From the NCBI GenBank assembly GCA_017938645.1, contig JAGBBE010000203.1, positions 1 to 7,255 on the forward strand: a DNA stretch of 7,255 nucleotides, read 5' to 3'. The notes under the pieces were generated by a model. It saw only the letters and a list, made by a program, of their open reading frames with translations. It made no database searches and was not told where the DNA came from. Shown one piece after another: positions 1 through 6,664 of the stretch. The stretch's first letter is position 1. Every line of letters begins with the position of its first letter. The translations under genes were made by a program, and so were the position numbers. This stretch comes from Clostridia bacterium (GTDB lineage: Bacteria > Bacillota_A > Clostridia > Christensenellales > Aristaeellaceae).

Positions 1-3000
1 AAAGTGTACCTGAATTTCTCGCCTGTAGGCATACGGCGTTTTCAGCACCTCATACATGAAGTCCTGAATATACTTTTTATCCACCCAAGTTGCGCCCAGT
101 CGTACCTCTATTTCGGAGGCGTCAAGGTCTTGGGGCTGGGCTGCTTCCAGTGCCCGGACATTGGGAAGAAAACGTTCGTCCTGTTCAGCAATTAAACGGG
201 CTGTGCGCAGTTTCTGGCGCACATTACCGGACAGGTATTCATCTGCTGTCATGTACCGGAGAGGCCTTTCTTCCCTACCGGTTTCCGGCAGAGGAAAGAT
301 CACGCCGGTCAGTTCTTCCGCTATTTCATTCTCGGACTTTCCTGTAAGCTGAGCCATAAACGGCAGATCGACGCCAGCCTTCTCACCAATGGACACCGCC
401 AGCGCTTCCGCAGCCGTATCGACATGTGTGATGCTGCGCTGCTGCTTGATCGTGCGTTTGGTGAACATATCCGCTTTGCGCTTGAGCTGCTGCTGATCGT
501 CCAGCACCTCCAGAGAACACAGGAGGTAATAGGAACTATCATCACTGAAGGCCAGCGCGTTGCCGCGGCTGTTGATCAGTCCGTATTTTGCTGTGAATGC
601 GTCATACTGCTCGTTGAGCTGCTTTTGCAGTTCATAAATGGTCCCATCCTCGGCTTCATCAAGCTGTGCGTCAATCAGCGCATGCACACAGTCGCGCAAG
701 GCAACCAGTCCTTTGACACGTTCCTGCGCCGTCTGGTTAAGCGATGGTCTGACCATAATGGAGTTTTCACGGTAGTACACCTGACCGTCCACCACGGTAT
801 AGGAGTAGTTTTTCACGTTCGGATCGGCAGGAAGCGTATCGTTGATCTTCTCACCCTCTCCCAGCTCCGGCAAGGCCGCAGGCACGTATTCTCCGTGGAT
901 GTGCTGTACGGCGTCGCGGAGCTGTTCTGCAAGAGGAACGCCTTCGCGCGGGATCACAGTGAAGTCCTGCCGCCCATACTGTGTGCTTTCAGAACTTTCT
1001 TCGCCCAGCACCATTTCAGGATGGTCGATGAAATACTGGTTGATTGCAAAGCCGTCTTTGTTCTCGCCAAGGTGCACCCAATCCGGTTCTGTTACCAACG
1101 GCGATTCGCGCTTCTGCAGAAAGATGATATCCGATACCACATCTGTTCCGGCGTTAGCCCGGAAAGCGTTATTGGGCAGACGGATGGCTCCCAGCAGATC
1201 AACGCGTTCAGCAAGATATTTGCGTACTTCCGGCGACTGCTGATCCAGCGTGTAGCGCGAGGTCACAAAAGCGACCACGCCGCCCGGACGAACCTGATCC
1301 AGAGCCTTCGCAAAAAAGTAATTATGAATGGAAAAACCGAGCTTGTTATAAGCCCGGTCATTTACCTGATACTGTCCAAAGGGTACGTTGCCTATAGCGA
1401 GGTCGTAGAAGTCACGTCTGTCCGTGGTTTCAAAGCCAGCCACAGTGATGTTGGCTTTGGGATAAAGCTGCTGCGCAATGCGGCCGGTGAGGCTGTCCAG
1501 CTCCACACCGTACAGGCGGCTGTCCTGCATGGATTCCGGAAGCATGCCGAAGAAATTGCCAATGCCCATTGACGGTTCCAGAATGTTGCCAGAAGTGAAA
1601 CCCATCTGTTCCACAGCGTCATAGATGGCACGGATCACCGTTGGGCTGGTGTAGTGTGCATTGAGAACGCTGCCCATAGCAGAGGCGTACTCTTCCTCGG
1701 TCAGCAGGCTTTTCAGCTCAGTGTATTCGTTCGCCCACGCCGCATTGTGCTCGTCAAAGGCTTCAGGTATACCACCCCAGCCGACGTAACGAGAGAGGAT
1801 TTCCTGTTCTTCAGGCGTTGCGTTTCGGCCTTCCGCTTCAATTTGTTTGAGGGTATAGATGGCCGCAGCATTGTACTCGTACTTGGTCTTTTTGCCGCCT
1901 GCGCCCAGATTATCGTCTGTGATACGGAAGTTCTGCGGCTCGGGGACAGGTTCTGTCTGCTCCTGAACGGTTTCATTGACGTGTATTGCCTGAACAACAA
2001 CATCAAACGGCAAACCACTTTGCTCCGCAGGATAAACAGCCTCTGTTTCATAGCTGAAGCGGGAAGGAGTATCATCCGTATTGTTTGGCGGCAGCAGCGC
2101 CTGATTCCGTTGATCCAAAGCCAGCAGATGTGCAAAAGTACCCTTGCGTTCTGAGCGGAAGAGTGGGTATGGCAATGTCTTGTCAAACAGCTGCACATAC
2201 TTTTCGCTGATCTCCGTGATATCAAACGGTCTGCCGTCCAGATAGACGGTATCTCCTACGCGATATGCGGGGTCAGCTTTGGCTTCTACCATTTTAGGTT
2301 GTTCAATCGCCGCCAGCTGTGCCTGCGCTTTCTCGTCAGGATAATCGCCATAGGAACGTAGATACACCATGTTCTGCTGATCATACACAGCAGCGCCGTC
2401 ATACTGAAAACCATCTGCCTCCATCGTGCCATTCACATAGCCCTGTGCGGCCTGCTCCGCTTCCTCCAGCGTCTGATAATCAAGCTTTGCATCGAATCCG
2501 TTTTCAAAGTGATGGTATACCATTACCAGATACGGAGGAGCCATCTGTGCAGCATACTGGTCAATCGCTTCTTCCGTCAGCCATTCGGGCTTTTGCGGAA
2601 GCGACTGATACAGTTCCCTCATTTTGGCGATCTGTTCATAAACATTGCCTGCCCACAGATGCTTTTCGCTGCGCCCACCAGCACCAAGAAAATAGTCGCA
2701 GTCGGAACGCAGACGGCTTAGCAATCTATAGTCCTCTGTGCGATCACTCTGCGTTTCCAACGCTTCCTCTGCATGATCCTGCAATGGTTCATCCGCCATA
2801 CGCTGGACTTTCTGCTTTTCTTCCAGCGCTGCTTTTTCTTCCACAGTCAGGTAGCGATCCTGCCGAATCAGCTCCATGATGCGTTTGGCAACATTCGGCC
2901 AGCCAAGCTGAAGTGTTTCGCATTTGTCTTTTTTTAGCCGAATACCCTTGCCGTCATGCCACTCGTCACTATGCCACTCGCCAGAAACAGCCGGGGAATG

Positions 3001-5040
3001 GCCGCCGATCCCATACCCATCCTTCAGGAAAGAGATTTTCTCCTGCGGCGTATGCGGCTCCAGAAAGAATTGCTGTGTTTTTTCTTTCCAGCCACCGTAT
3101 TGATTGCCTCTGACAAGAACCTCGTTGATCTCATCTTCAGTGATGAAGCGGTTCAGCTCTGTAACTTCCTCCAGAGAAGAAACGTAATCCCTGCGTTGGG
3201 TGAACATTTCTTCTAACCGTTCTCCGGCTTCGTACAGTCGGTGATAACGGAAACGCATCAGGCTATGGTTGTCCTGATATGCAGCCAGGAAAGCCTTGTA
3301 TTCGTCTGCAATGATCTGCAGCATATCCGGCTTGGCAAGCGCTTCTGCAATATGAATCGTGCAGTCGGGATAGACGTCTCGATTCAGCTCCGTCAGAGTG
3401 GTCATGTACCCCTCATTACGTGCCTGCTCACTCAAATCACGCACGATATAGGAAAGCGTTTCAGCCAGCTGGTATCGCTCTCTACCAGGAGCCGAGGCAA
3501 TTTCAAGTGATGTCGCAAACTGCCCCGCATCCAGCAGTTCGCCTATACGTTTGGCTGCATCCTCCCAGGAGATCACCTGGGCAGTGCGTACATACCGTGC
3601 CGATGTACCGCGGGCAATGCGAATACCTTCTTCCGCATACCACACGCTGATCGGCCCCTGTGCGGTGTCAAAGCCGTTTCCACCATGGTAGGTAGTACGC
3701 AAGATAGCACTTATGTTTTCGATGGATTTACCCTTGCTGTACTCGGTCACAAGGAACTTCCGATGTTCAGCGGCATTGCTTCCCAGACGCAGAATCTGAT
3801 CCACCGTATCCTGCGGAATAGAAAAGGCGAAGGGCGCGAATAATGCGCTCTCCGCCTGCTGGATGGTTTGAATTTGTTCTGCCTCCGATGGAAAGGAGAC
3901 GTCGAGAAAGCTCAGCTGTAAACCAGCTCCATGAGGATCACTTCCTCGGCCTGTGCCTTCAGGGCGTTCATCTGCTGCGTCCACTGCATCGGATCGCTGG
4001 CTTTCAGTTCCTCCGTCACGCCCTGTGCTGCCGCCATCTCCTGCATCATCTGATTCAGCCGTTGGTTCGCCGTCTCGCTGATCTCCCTGAGATGGCTGTC
4101 CAGCGTCCCGTTCAGCAGCATCGTGTTCCACAGCACCGGCTTGTGCTCCTTCAGGAAGGCTTTGCGCATCCTGCCGTACTTGTTCATCGGCGTTGCGTTC
4201 TGCTGGGGCAGGATCAGGTTGGGCAGAAGATAATCCCCGTTCATGGTGTAAGTCAGTTCGCTCATCGTTCTGGCTCCTTTCTGCGTTTCTCTCGCGTTCA
4301 TACTTTCGGATGGTCGTTTCGATTTCACGAAGCACCGACTCGCTGATCAGGCTGACTGCCGTACCCAGGGCTGCGACAGCATCCGGCGTGTTGAAATCGA
4401 AGACGGTTGTAAAATCGAATTTCTCATATCCTTCCCCGGGTGTCATTCCGCAGCGGGTCAGAAGAAGATAGGACGTGCTGACCACCGCTGCCTGCTGGAA
4501 GAAGTAACTGAGATCATCTTCATTATATCCAGCAAGCGCCGAGCCCTCAATGATGTCGAGCACTTCGCTCTTATGAGCAAACCAGTAATCATCCACCAGA
4601 ATGGAAGCTGTTTCTTCAAGGAATGCGCGAAAGTTCACAGCATCTCCCATGTCAAAACGTTCTTTGATAGCTTCTGTAACCGCATGTTCGTGTTCCTCAT
4701 GAAGCTGCCACAAAAACGGCTGACGGGAGTTTCGCCCTGTGCCTGTATCAGAAAGATCAAAGACATAGTGAAGCTTAACATTATCACCGCTGGAATCAAT
4801 GAGCGCAATGCCCTTGGAACCCCTGCGCACATAACGATGCATGGTGTTGTTCCATACATTGTAGGAGGCACATGCCACCGCATCCGGGCGCTGGGCATGA
4901 ATCAGAAGCTGGTCGGGATACGAATACTTGTACAGCCGCGCAGCCGTTTGAAGAAAAGACGTCCAGCTTTCATAGCTGGACGTAAGCTTCTGTGCGGTAT
5001 TCTGCGCAAGCTGCACATATGTTTGCAGTTTATCCGCCAT
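1..5040 (-). CDS. Giant polyvalent N6-adenine DNA methylase (helicase part probably beyond the left edge), 3' end missing
   Basis: The frame is open for all 1680 codons from ATG 5040 to the left edge; I checked every codon and found no stop. Residues ~1-235 are a conserved N-terminal region (LYKYSYPDQLLIHAQRPDA, then VRRGSKGIALID) faintly like ArdC-type DNA-binding domains. Residues ~240-380 are a hydrophilic, Gly/Asp/Arg/Gln-rich linker that overlaps tnpV in another frame. Residues ~406-507 and ~632-732 are two related modules. Residues ~773-833 resemble LPD11 (RLRSDCDYFLGAGG, KHLWAGN). Residues ~926-973 are a small beta-rich unit (YRVGDTVYLD). Residues ~1038-1312 are an N6-adenine methylase domain with SAM motif I EPSMGIGNF (1155-1163) and catalytic motif IV NVPF (1218-1221, in place of N/DPPY/F). 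Residues 1313-1680 lead toward an SNF2-type helicase that homologues carry next; it is not in the window. The family is found in clostridial conjugative elements and is thought to methylate or protect transferred DNA. Activity here is untested. Confidence 0.9.
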   Translation of the reverse strand, partial: MADKLQTYVQLAQNTAQKLTSSYESWTSFLQTAARLYKYSYPDQLLIHAQRPDAVACASYNVWNNTMHRYVRRGSKGIALIDSSGDNVKLHYVFDLSDTGTGRNSRQPFLWQLHEEHEHAVTEAIKERFDMGDAVNFRAFLEETASILVDDYWFAHKSEVLDIIEGSALAGYNEDDLSYFFQQAAVVSTSYLLLTRCGMTPGEGYEKFDFTTVFDFNTPDAVAALGTAVSLISESVLREIETTIRKYERERNAERSQNDERTDLHHERGLSSAQPDPAPAERNADEQVRQDAQSLPEGAQAGAVEHDAAERDAGQPSQGDQRDGEPTAESDDAGDGGSTGRDGGTESQRSDAVDAADERPEGTGRGSDPHGAGLQLSFLDVSFPSEAEQIQTIQQAESALFAPFAFSIPQDTVDQILRLGSNAAEHRKFLVTEYSKGKSIENISAILRTTYHGGNGFDTAQGPISVWYAEEGIRIARGTSARYVRTAQVISWEDAAKRIGELLDAGQFATSLEIASAPGRERYQLAETLSYIVRDLSEQARNEGYMTTLTELNRDVYPDCTIHIAEALAKPDMLQIIADEYKAFLAAYQDNHSLMRFRYHRLYEAGERLEEMFTQRRDYVSSLEEVTELNRFITEDEINEVLVRGNQYGGWKEKTQQFFLEPHTPQEKISFLKDGYGIGGHSPAVSGEWHSDEWHDGKGIRLKKDKCETLQLGWPNVAKRIMELIRQDRYLTVEEKAALEEKQKVQRMADEPLQDHAEEALETQSDRTEDYRLLSRLRSDCDYFLGAGGRSEKHLWAGNVYEQIAKMRELYQSLPQKPEWLTEEAIDQYAAQMAPPYLVMVYHHFENGFDAKLDYQTLEEAEQAAQGYVNGTMEADGFQYDGAAVYDQQNMVYLRSYGDYPDEKAQAQLAAIEQPKMVEAKADPAYRVGDTVYLDGRPFDITEISEKYVQLFDKTLPYPLFRSERKGTFAHLLALDQRNQALLPPNNTDDTPSRFSYETEAVYPAEQSGLPFDVVVQAIHVNETVQEQTEPVPEPQNFRITDDNLGAGGKKTKYEYNAAAIYTLKQIEAEGRNATPEEQEILSRYVGWGGIPEAFDEHNAAWANEYTELKSLLTEEEYASAMGSVLNAHYTSPTVIRAIYDAVEQMGFTSGNILEPSMGIGNFFGMLPESMQDSRLYGVELDSLTGRIAQQLYPKANITVAGFETTDRRDFYDLAIGNVPFGQYQVNDRAYNKLGFSIHNYFFAKALDQVRPGGVVAFVTSRYTLDQQSPEVRKYLAERVDLLGAIRLPNNAFRANAGTDVVSDIIFLQKRESPLVTEPDWVHLGENKDGFAINQYFIDHPEMVLGEESSESTQYGRQDFTVIPREGVPLAEQLRDAVQHIHGEYVPAALPELGEGEKINDTLPADPNVKNYSYTVVDGQVYYRENSIMVRPSLNQTAQERVKGLVALRDCVHALIDAQLDEAEDGTIYELQKQLNEQYDAFTAKYGLINSRGNALAFSDDSSYYLLCSLEVLDDQQQLKRKADMFTKRTIKQQRSITHVDTAAEALAVSIGEKAGVDLPFMAQLTGKSENEIAEELTGVIFPLPETGREERPLRYMTADEYLSGNVRQKLRTARLIAEQDERFLPNVRALEAAQPQDLDASEIEVRLGATWVDKKYIQDFMYEVLKTPYAYRREIQVHF
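2845..3147 (-). repeat. Second copy of the duplicated ~100-residue module in the giant protein
   Basis: Residues ~632-732. It shows the same order of elements as the first copy: ITEDEINEVLVRGN, KISFLKDGYGIGGH, GKGIRL, then LGWPNVAKRIMELIRQDRYL. Spacing of the GN, GG, GI and W...KRI..L landmarks matches the first copy within a few residues. This copy also contains a small internal EWHSD/EWHDG doubling. Confidence 0.5.
3517..3825 (-). repeat. First copy of a duplicated ~100-residue module in the giant protein
   Basis: Residues ~406-507. The pattern is shared with the second copy: an initial Ile/Val-rich helix ending in a GSN motif, a helix, an ISAIL...YHGGNGF segment, a GIRI strand, then ISWEDAAKRIGELLDAGQF. 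It is divergent protein-level duplication, not a DNA repeat. Function unknown; it may be a nucleic-acid or protein contact module. Confidence 0.5.
3912..4265 (-). CDS. tnpV: TnpV-like transposon protein, nested out of frame inside the giant methylase gene
   Basis: 117 residues from ATG 4265 (MSELTYTMNGDYLLPNLILP) to TGA. It matches the TnpV family as I know it in length and motifs: YTxxGDYLLPNL, KYGRMRKAFLKEHKPVLW, LNGTL, a helical middle, MQWTQQMNALKAQAEE and an ILMELVYS end. TnpV proteins are small proteins of unknown mechanism in Tn1549-type and related elements. AAAGGAG lies 8 nt upstream of the ATG, a good ribosome binding site, which favours 4265 over the longer in-frame extension to 4328. 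The whole gene lies within the methylase reading frame but in a different phase on the same strand. The overlapping methylase residues (~259-377) are low-complexity linker, whereas this frame encodes a compact helical protein, so selection here probably acts mainly on tnpV. Expression would come from the same long transcript. Alternative: the frame is maintained but not translated. Confidence 0.75.
   Translation of the reverse strand: MSELTYTMNGDYLLPNLILPQQNATPMNKYGRMRKAFLKEHKPVLWNTMLLNGTLDSHLREISETANQRLNQMMQEMAAAQGVTEELKASDPMQWTQQMNALKAQAEEVILMELVYS
4274..4280 (-). promoter_or_regulatory. Internal ribosome binding site of tnpV
   Basis: AAAGGAG (4280-4274) followed by an 8-nt spacer and ATG 4265. 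It lies inside the methylase frame at codons for Ala-Glu-Arg-Ser, so it is an internal initiation site supporting real translation of the nested gene. Confidence 0.7.
4951..4983 (-). terminator. Terminator-like hairpin inside the start of the giant methylase gene
   Basis: On the minus strand ACGTCCAGCT and AGCTGGACGT form a perfect 10-bp stem around the 5-nt loop ATGAA, followed by CTTTTCTT. It begins about 57 nt after the methylase start codon and covers codons ~20-28. The form is that of an intrinsic terminator or attenuator, although the T-run is interrupted by C. It could reduce transcription of the giant gene or simply reflect codon choice; function is untested. Confidence 0.5.
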
Positions 5041-5269
5041 ATTCATCCTCCTCATTAAAACAGAAGTCAGCATTGCGCATCAGGGCGTCATATTCTTCGT
5101 CCGTTATCCTGCTCAGTTTGGATAGCACGGAATCTGAAAGAGTTTTCAGTTCCTGTTCTTCTTCAGTTAGCTGAGATGCCATTTCGTTGATTGTAGCAAT
5201 TAGGCCTGTAAGAGTCCCTGTGTCATAGATACAAATGAGGTTGAGTTCTCGGATGGTGAAGTGGAGCAT
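5030..5269 (-). CDS. Transposon-transfer assisting protein (TTRAP-like), small
   Basis: 79 residues from ATG 5269 (MLHFTIRELNLICIYDTG) to TAA. The N-terminal pattern xFTxxExNLxCIYxTG-x-TGLI, a middle acidic helix (LTEEEQELKTLSDSVLSKL) and a short ITDEEYDAL segment match my memory of the TTRAP family (PF14203), a small protein encoded beside the large methylase/helicase in Tn1549-like conjugative elements. Its biochemical role is unknown; the family name implies help in element transfer. The protein is acidic, without signal peptide, membrane segment or catalytic motif, and ends EEDEYGG. The stop overlaps the start of the giant methylase gene by 11 bp, and that gene's GGAGG lies inside this coding region, so the two are co-translated. 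Its own promoter is not apparent. Confidence 0.8.
   Translation of the reverse strand: MLHFTIRELNLICIYDTGTLTGLIATINEMASQLTEEEQELKTLSDSVLSKLSRITDEEYDALMRNADFCFNEEDEYGG
5047..5053 (-). promoter_or_regulatory. Ribosome binding site of the giant methylase gene, inside the upstream gene
   Basis: GAGGAGG (5053-5047) lies within the last codons of the TTRAP-like gene, 6 nt before ATG 5040. The strong site and the 11-bp gene overlap support 5040 as the true start and indicate translational coupling. Confidence 0.85.
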
Positions 5270-5275
5270 AAAAAA

Positions 5276-5280
5276 CCTCC
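5276..5280 (-). promoter_or_regulatory. Ribosome binding site GGAGG of the TTRAP-like gene
   Basis: GGAGG (5280-5276) is followed by six T and then ATG at 5269. This ideal spacing decides against the in-frame TTG at 5284, which lies upstream of the site. Confidence 0.85.
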
Positions 5281-5301
5281 GCAAAAATCAAAAGTGAAAA
5301 G

Positions 5302-5331
5302 AAAAACCGGCACGACCATTCATGCCGGCTT
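5302..5331 (-). terminator. Intrinsic terminator after the nucleotidyltransferase gene
   Basis: On the minus strand AAGCCGGCA pairs with TGCCGGTTT across a 10-nt loop (TGAATGGTCG). This is a nine-pair stem with one G-T wobble and a CCGGCA/TGCCGG core, followed by TTTTTCTTTTC. It starts about 24 bp after the stop codon and closes the HTH-nucleotidyltransferase transcript. No promoter is seen between it and the next gene, so some read-through may be needed. Confidence 0.82.
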
Positions 5332-5354
5332 CCGCCTCAAAAGTCTGAGAGGAA

Positions 5355-6074
5355 CTATTTCTGCTGTTCCTTTTTCTTCTTTGCCTGAGCGACAATCGCC
5401 GCCAAGTTATCTTCTTTCAGGACTTTGGGATACTTCTGTTCAAAATCGACCAGCAAGTCTTTGGTTTCCATTTCTGCCTCGCGATATTTCTGATACAGTT
5501 CACCTGCATTGGGATGATCCACAGCATCTTTCACCATCGTCCAAATTTCCTCTGAAACCTGTTCAGCAGAACCGTATAATTCTACCACAGCTCGCTGAAT
5601 CTTCTCAAAGGTCATGGGATTCTCAAGACGCTGATGCTCCGCAAGGATGCCAACGATATCGGAAAGATCGTTTTTGTAAGGCCTTGCAGACACAAGTTTC
5701 ATGGCGATCAGATACTCAGCCTTTACTGTGCGAACCTCAAGAATCCGGCCAAACTCCTTGTAGTGCACAGAATACTGACGAATCTTCGGTGTATAAGATT
5801 TTGTTTTGACAAAATCCTCGTTGAGCCATCCATTGGGCAGACCGTATTCATCCCCAACATGGTTAATGGCATCCTTCATGGCCGATGATGCATCGATCAG
5901 CGCATCCATATCGTAGGTGGATTCTCTAAATCCATAATTGGCAAGAATGGCCGCTCCGCCGATCAGAATGATCTCCGCAGGCATTCCTTTCCCGCCGAGC
6001 TTTTTATACTCTCTGGCCAGCGCTTTCAGATAAGTGTCCAGATTTTCCTGCGTAAAAAGTGCTTTAGACGACAT
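5355..6074 (-). CDS. DUF6036/AbiEii-like nucleotidyltransferase, probable toxin or defence effector
   Basis: 239 residues from ATG 6074, which overlaps the end of the HTH gene. A recognisable nucleotidyltransferase core is present: IGGAAIL (Gly39-Gly40), then STYDMDALID with the metal-binding pair Asp55 and Asp57, and a later block AEYLIAMKLVSARPYKNDLSDI (Lys126, Arg131, Lys134, Asp136, Asp139) typical of AbiEii/MenT/DUF6036-type enzymes. Such proteins transfer a nucleotide from NTP to an acceptor; in the MenT toxins the acceptor is the tRNA 3' end. The substrate here is not shown. The C-terminal ~90 residues are helical and the tail is Lys/Gln-rich (AKKKKEQQK), possibly for nucleic-acid contact. 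The ribosome binding site is weak (about GCGAG), so translation probably depends on coupling to the regulator gene, which would keep output below that of the regulator. An intrinsic terminator follows. All core residues are present, so the enzyme is probably active. It is cytoplasmic, with no signal peptide. Confidence 0.85.
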   Translation of the reverse strand: MSSKALFTQENLDTYLKALAREYKKLGGKGMPAEIILIGGAAILANYGFRESTYDMDALIDASSAMKDAINHVGDEYGLPNGWLNEDFVKTKSYTPKIRQYSVHYKEFGRILEVRTVKAEYLIAMKLVSARPYKNDLSDIVGILAEHQRLENPMTFEKIQRAVVELYGSAEQVSEEIWTMVKDAVDHPNAGELYQKYREAEMETKDLLVDFEQKYPKVLKEDNLAAIVAQAKKKKEQQK

Positions 6075-6645
6075 TTCTGATCTCGCTTTCTATGATATTA
6101 AATCTTAAAAATTCAGGTATGGCAGCCTGATAGCTGCGCTCAGCGTGCGTCGTTGTGTTTGATACAGCATCCGCCATCAATACGCTCAAAGGGTAAAGCG
6201 GCTTTGCCAATCGCTTGTTTCGCAGATCATTGTATTCACTGCACAGGGGCAGATCATTTTCGCGGCTGAGATAGTCCACCATCGCCAGCAGATACAGACA
6301 CTCTGCCATCCACTTCTTTTGATAGTATTGTCGGATCGTATCACTTTCCAGAACGTCAATGATGAAATCAATATCGCCCATTTCTTTCACACGATGGCAT
6401 ACATTGCTTTTGAACACATCAAAACTGCTGCGGGGTTCTTCAACCGCCTCCATTCGGTCACGGATCAAATCTTCTATAGAAACATGCAGCACTCTGGCAA
6501 TTTTGTAAAGCGTTTCGGCAGAGCATTTCTCAATTTGTGCTTTGCCGCTGCAAATATCACTGATCGTAGCATGCGGAAGGCCGCTTTCTTTGGCAAGCCG
6601 GTACTTCGTCATGTTCTGCTGGTTCAGCATCGTGTTGATGGTCAT
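6064..6645 (-). CDS. XRE-family helix-turn-helix regulator, probable antitoxin/autorepressor
   Basis: 193 residues from ATG 6645 to TAA. Residues ~12-61 form a classic XRE/HTH_3 fold: KYRLAKESG is helix 2, PHATISDICSGK holds the recognition helix, and LYKIARVLHVSIEDLI closes the domain. Residues ~70-193 form a separate helical domain (SNVCHRVKEMGD, YLLAMVDYLSREN, YNDLRNKRL) of a type I recall in other clostridial HTH proteins paired with nucleotidyltransferases, though I cannot name it. The stop overlaps the start of the nucleotidyltransferase gene by 11 bp (ATGTCGTCTAA), so the two are translationally coupled, with the regulator made first. That order is usual for toxin-antitoxin pairs. It probably binds its own promoter spacer. 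Role as DNA-binding protein: confident. Role as antitoxin: inferred from context and from the AbiEi/AbiEii analogy; it has the XRE fold rather than the AbiEi winged helix. Confidence 0.87.
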   Translation of the reverse strand: MTINTMLNQQNMTKYRLAKESGLPHATISDICSGKAQIEKCSAETLYKIARVLHVSIEDLIRDRMEAVEEPRSSFDVFKSNVCHRVKEMGDIDFIIDVLESDTIRQYYQKKWMAECLYLLAMVDYLSRENDLPLCSEYNDLRNKRLAKPLYPLSVLMADAVSNTTTHAERSYQAAIPEFLRFNIIESEIRNVV

Positions 6646-6651
6646 AAGCAT

Positions 6652-6658
6652 CCCTCCC
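6652..6658 (-). promoter_or_regulatory. Ribosome binding site GGGAGGG deciding the HTH gene start
   Basis: GGGAGGG (6658-6652) precedes two in-frame ATG codons. The first, at 6651, directly abuts it with no spacing. The second, at 6645, leaves 7 nt after GGGAGG, the normal spacing, so 6645 is chosen. A possible TTG start at 6693 is part of the -35 box and cannot be on the transcript from this promoter. Confidence 0.8.
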
Positions 6659-6664
6659 GTAAAT

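Noticed and set aside
424..1572. Plus-strand open frame of 382 codons
   Set aside because: It is the exact antisense register of the methylase frame. It stays open because the methylase rarely uses TTA, CTA and TCA codons there. There is no ribosome binding site and no recognisable protein.
1654..2154. Plus-strand open frame of 166 codons
   Set aside because: Same antisense register as the methylase gene, with no start signal and no family resemblance.
1713..2225. Minus-strand open frame of 170 codons out of phase with the methylase
   Set aside because: It lies over conserved methylase coding sequence, has no ribosome binding site and gives a Ser/Arg/Leu-rich translation without domain character, unlike tnpV.
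4635..4898. Minus-strand open frame of 87 codons within the methylase N-terminus
   Set aside because: Shadow frame over the conserved N-terminal domain, with no ribosome binding site and no family match.
5335..5352. CCTC/GAGG short hairpin near the nucleotidyltransferase stop
   Set aside because: A 4-bp stem is expected by chance. The stronger terminator just downstream explains the region.
5261..5809. Plus-strand open frame of 182 codons opposite the nucleotidyltransferase
   Set aside because: Antisense to a gene with clear catalytic motifs. The translation is Ser/Pro/Gln-rich and featureless.
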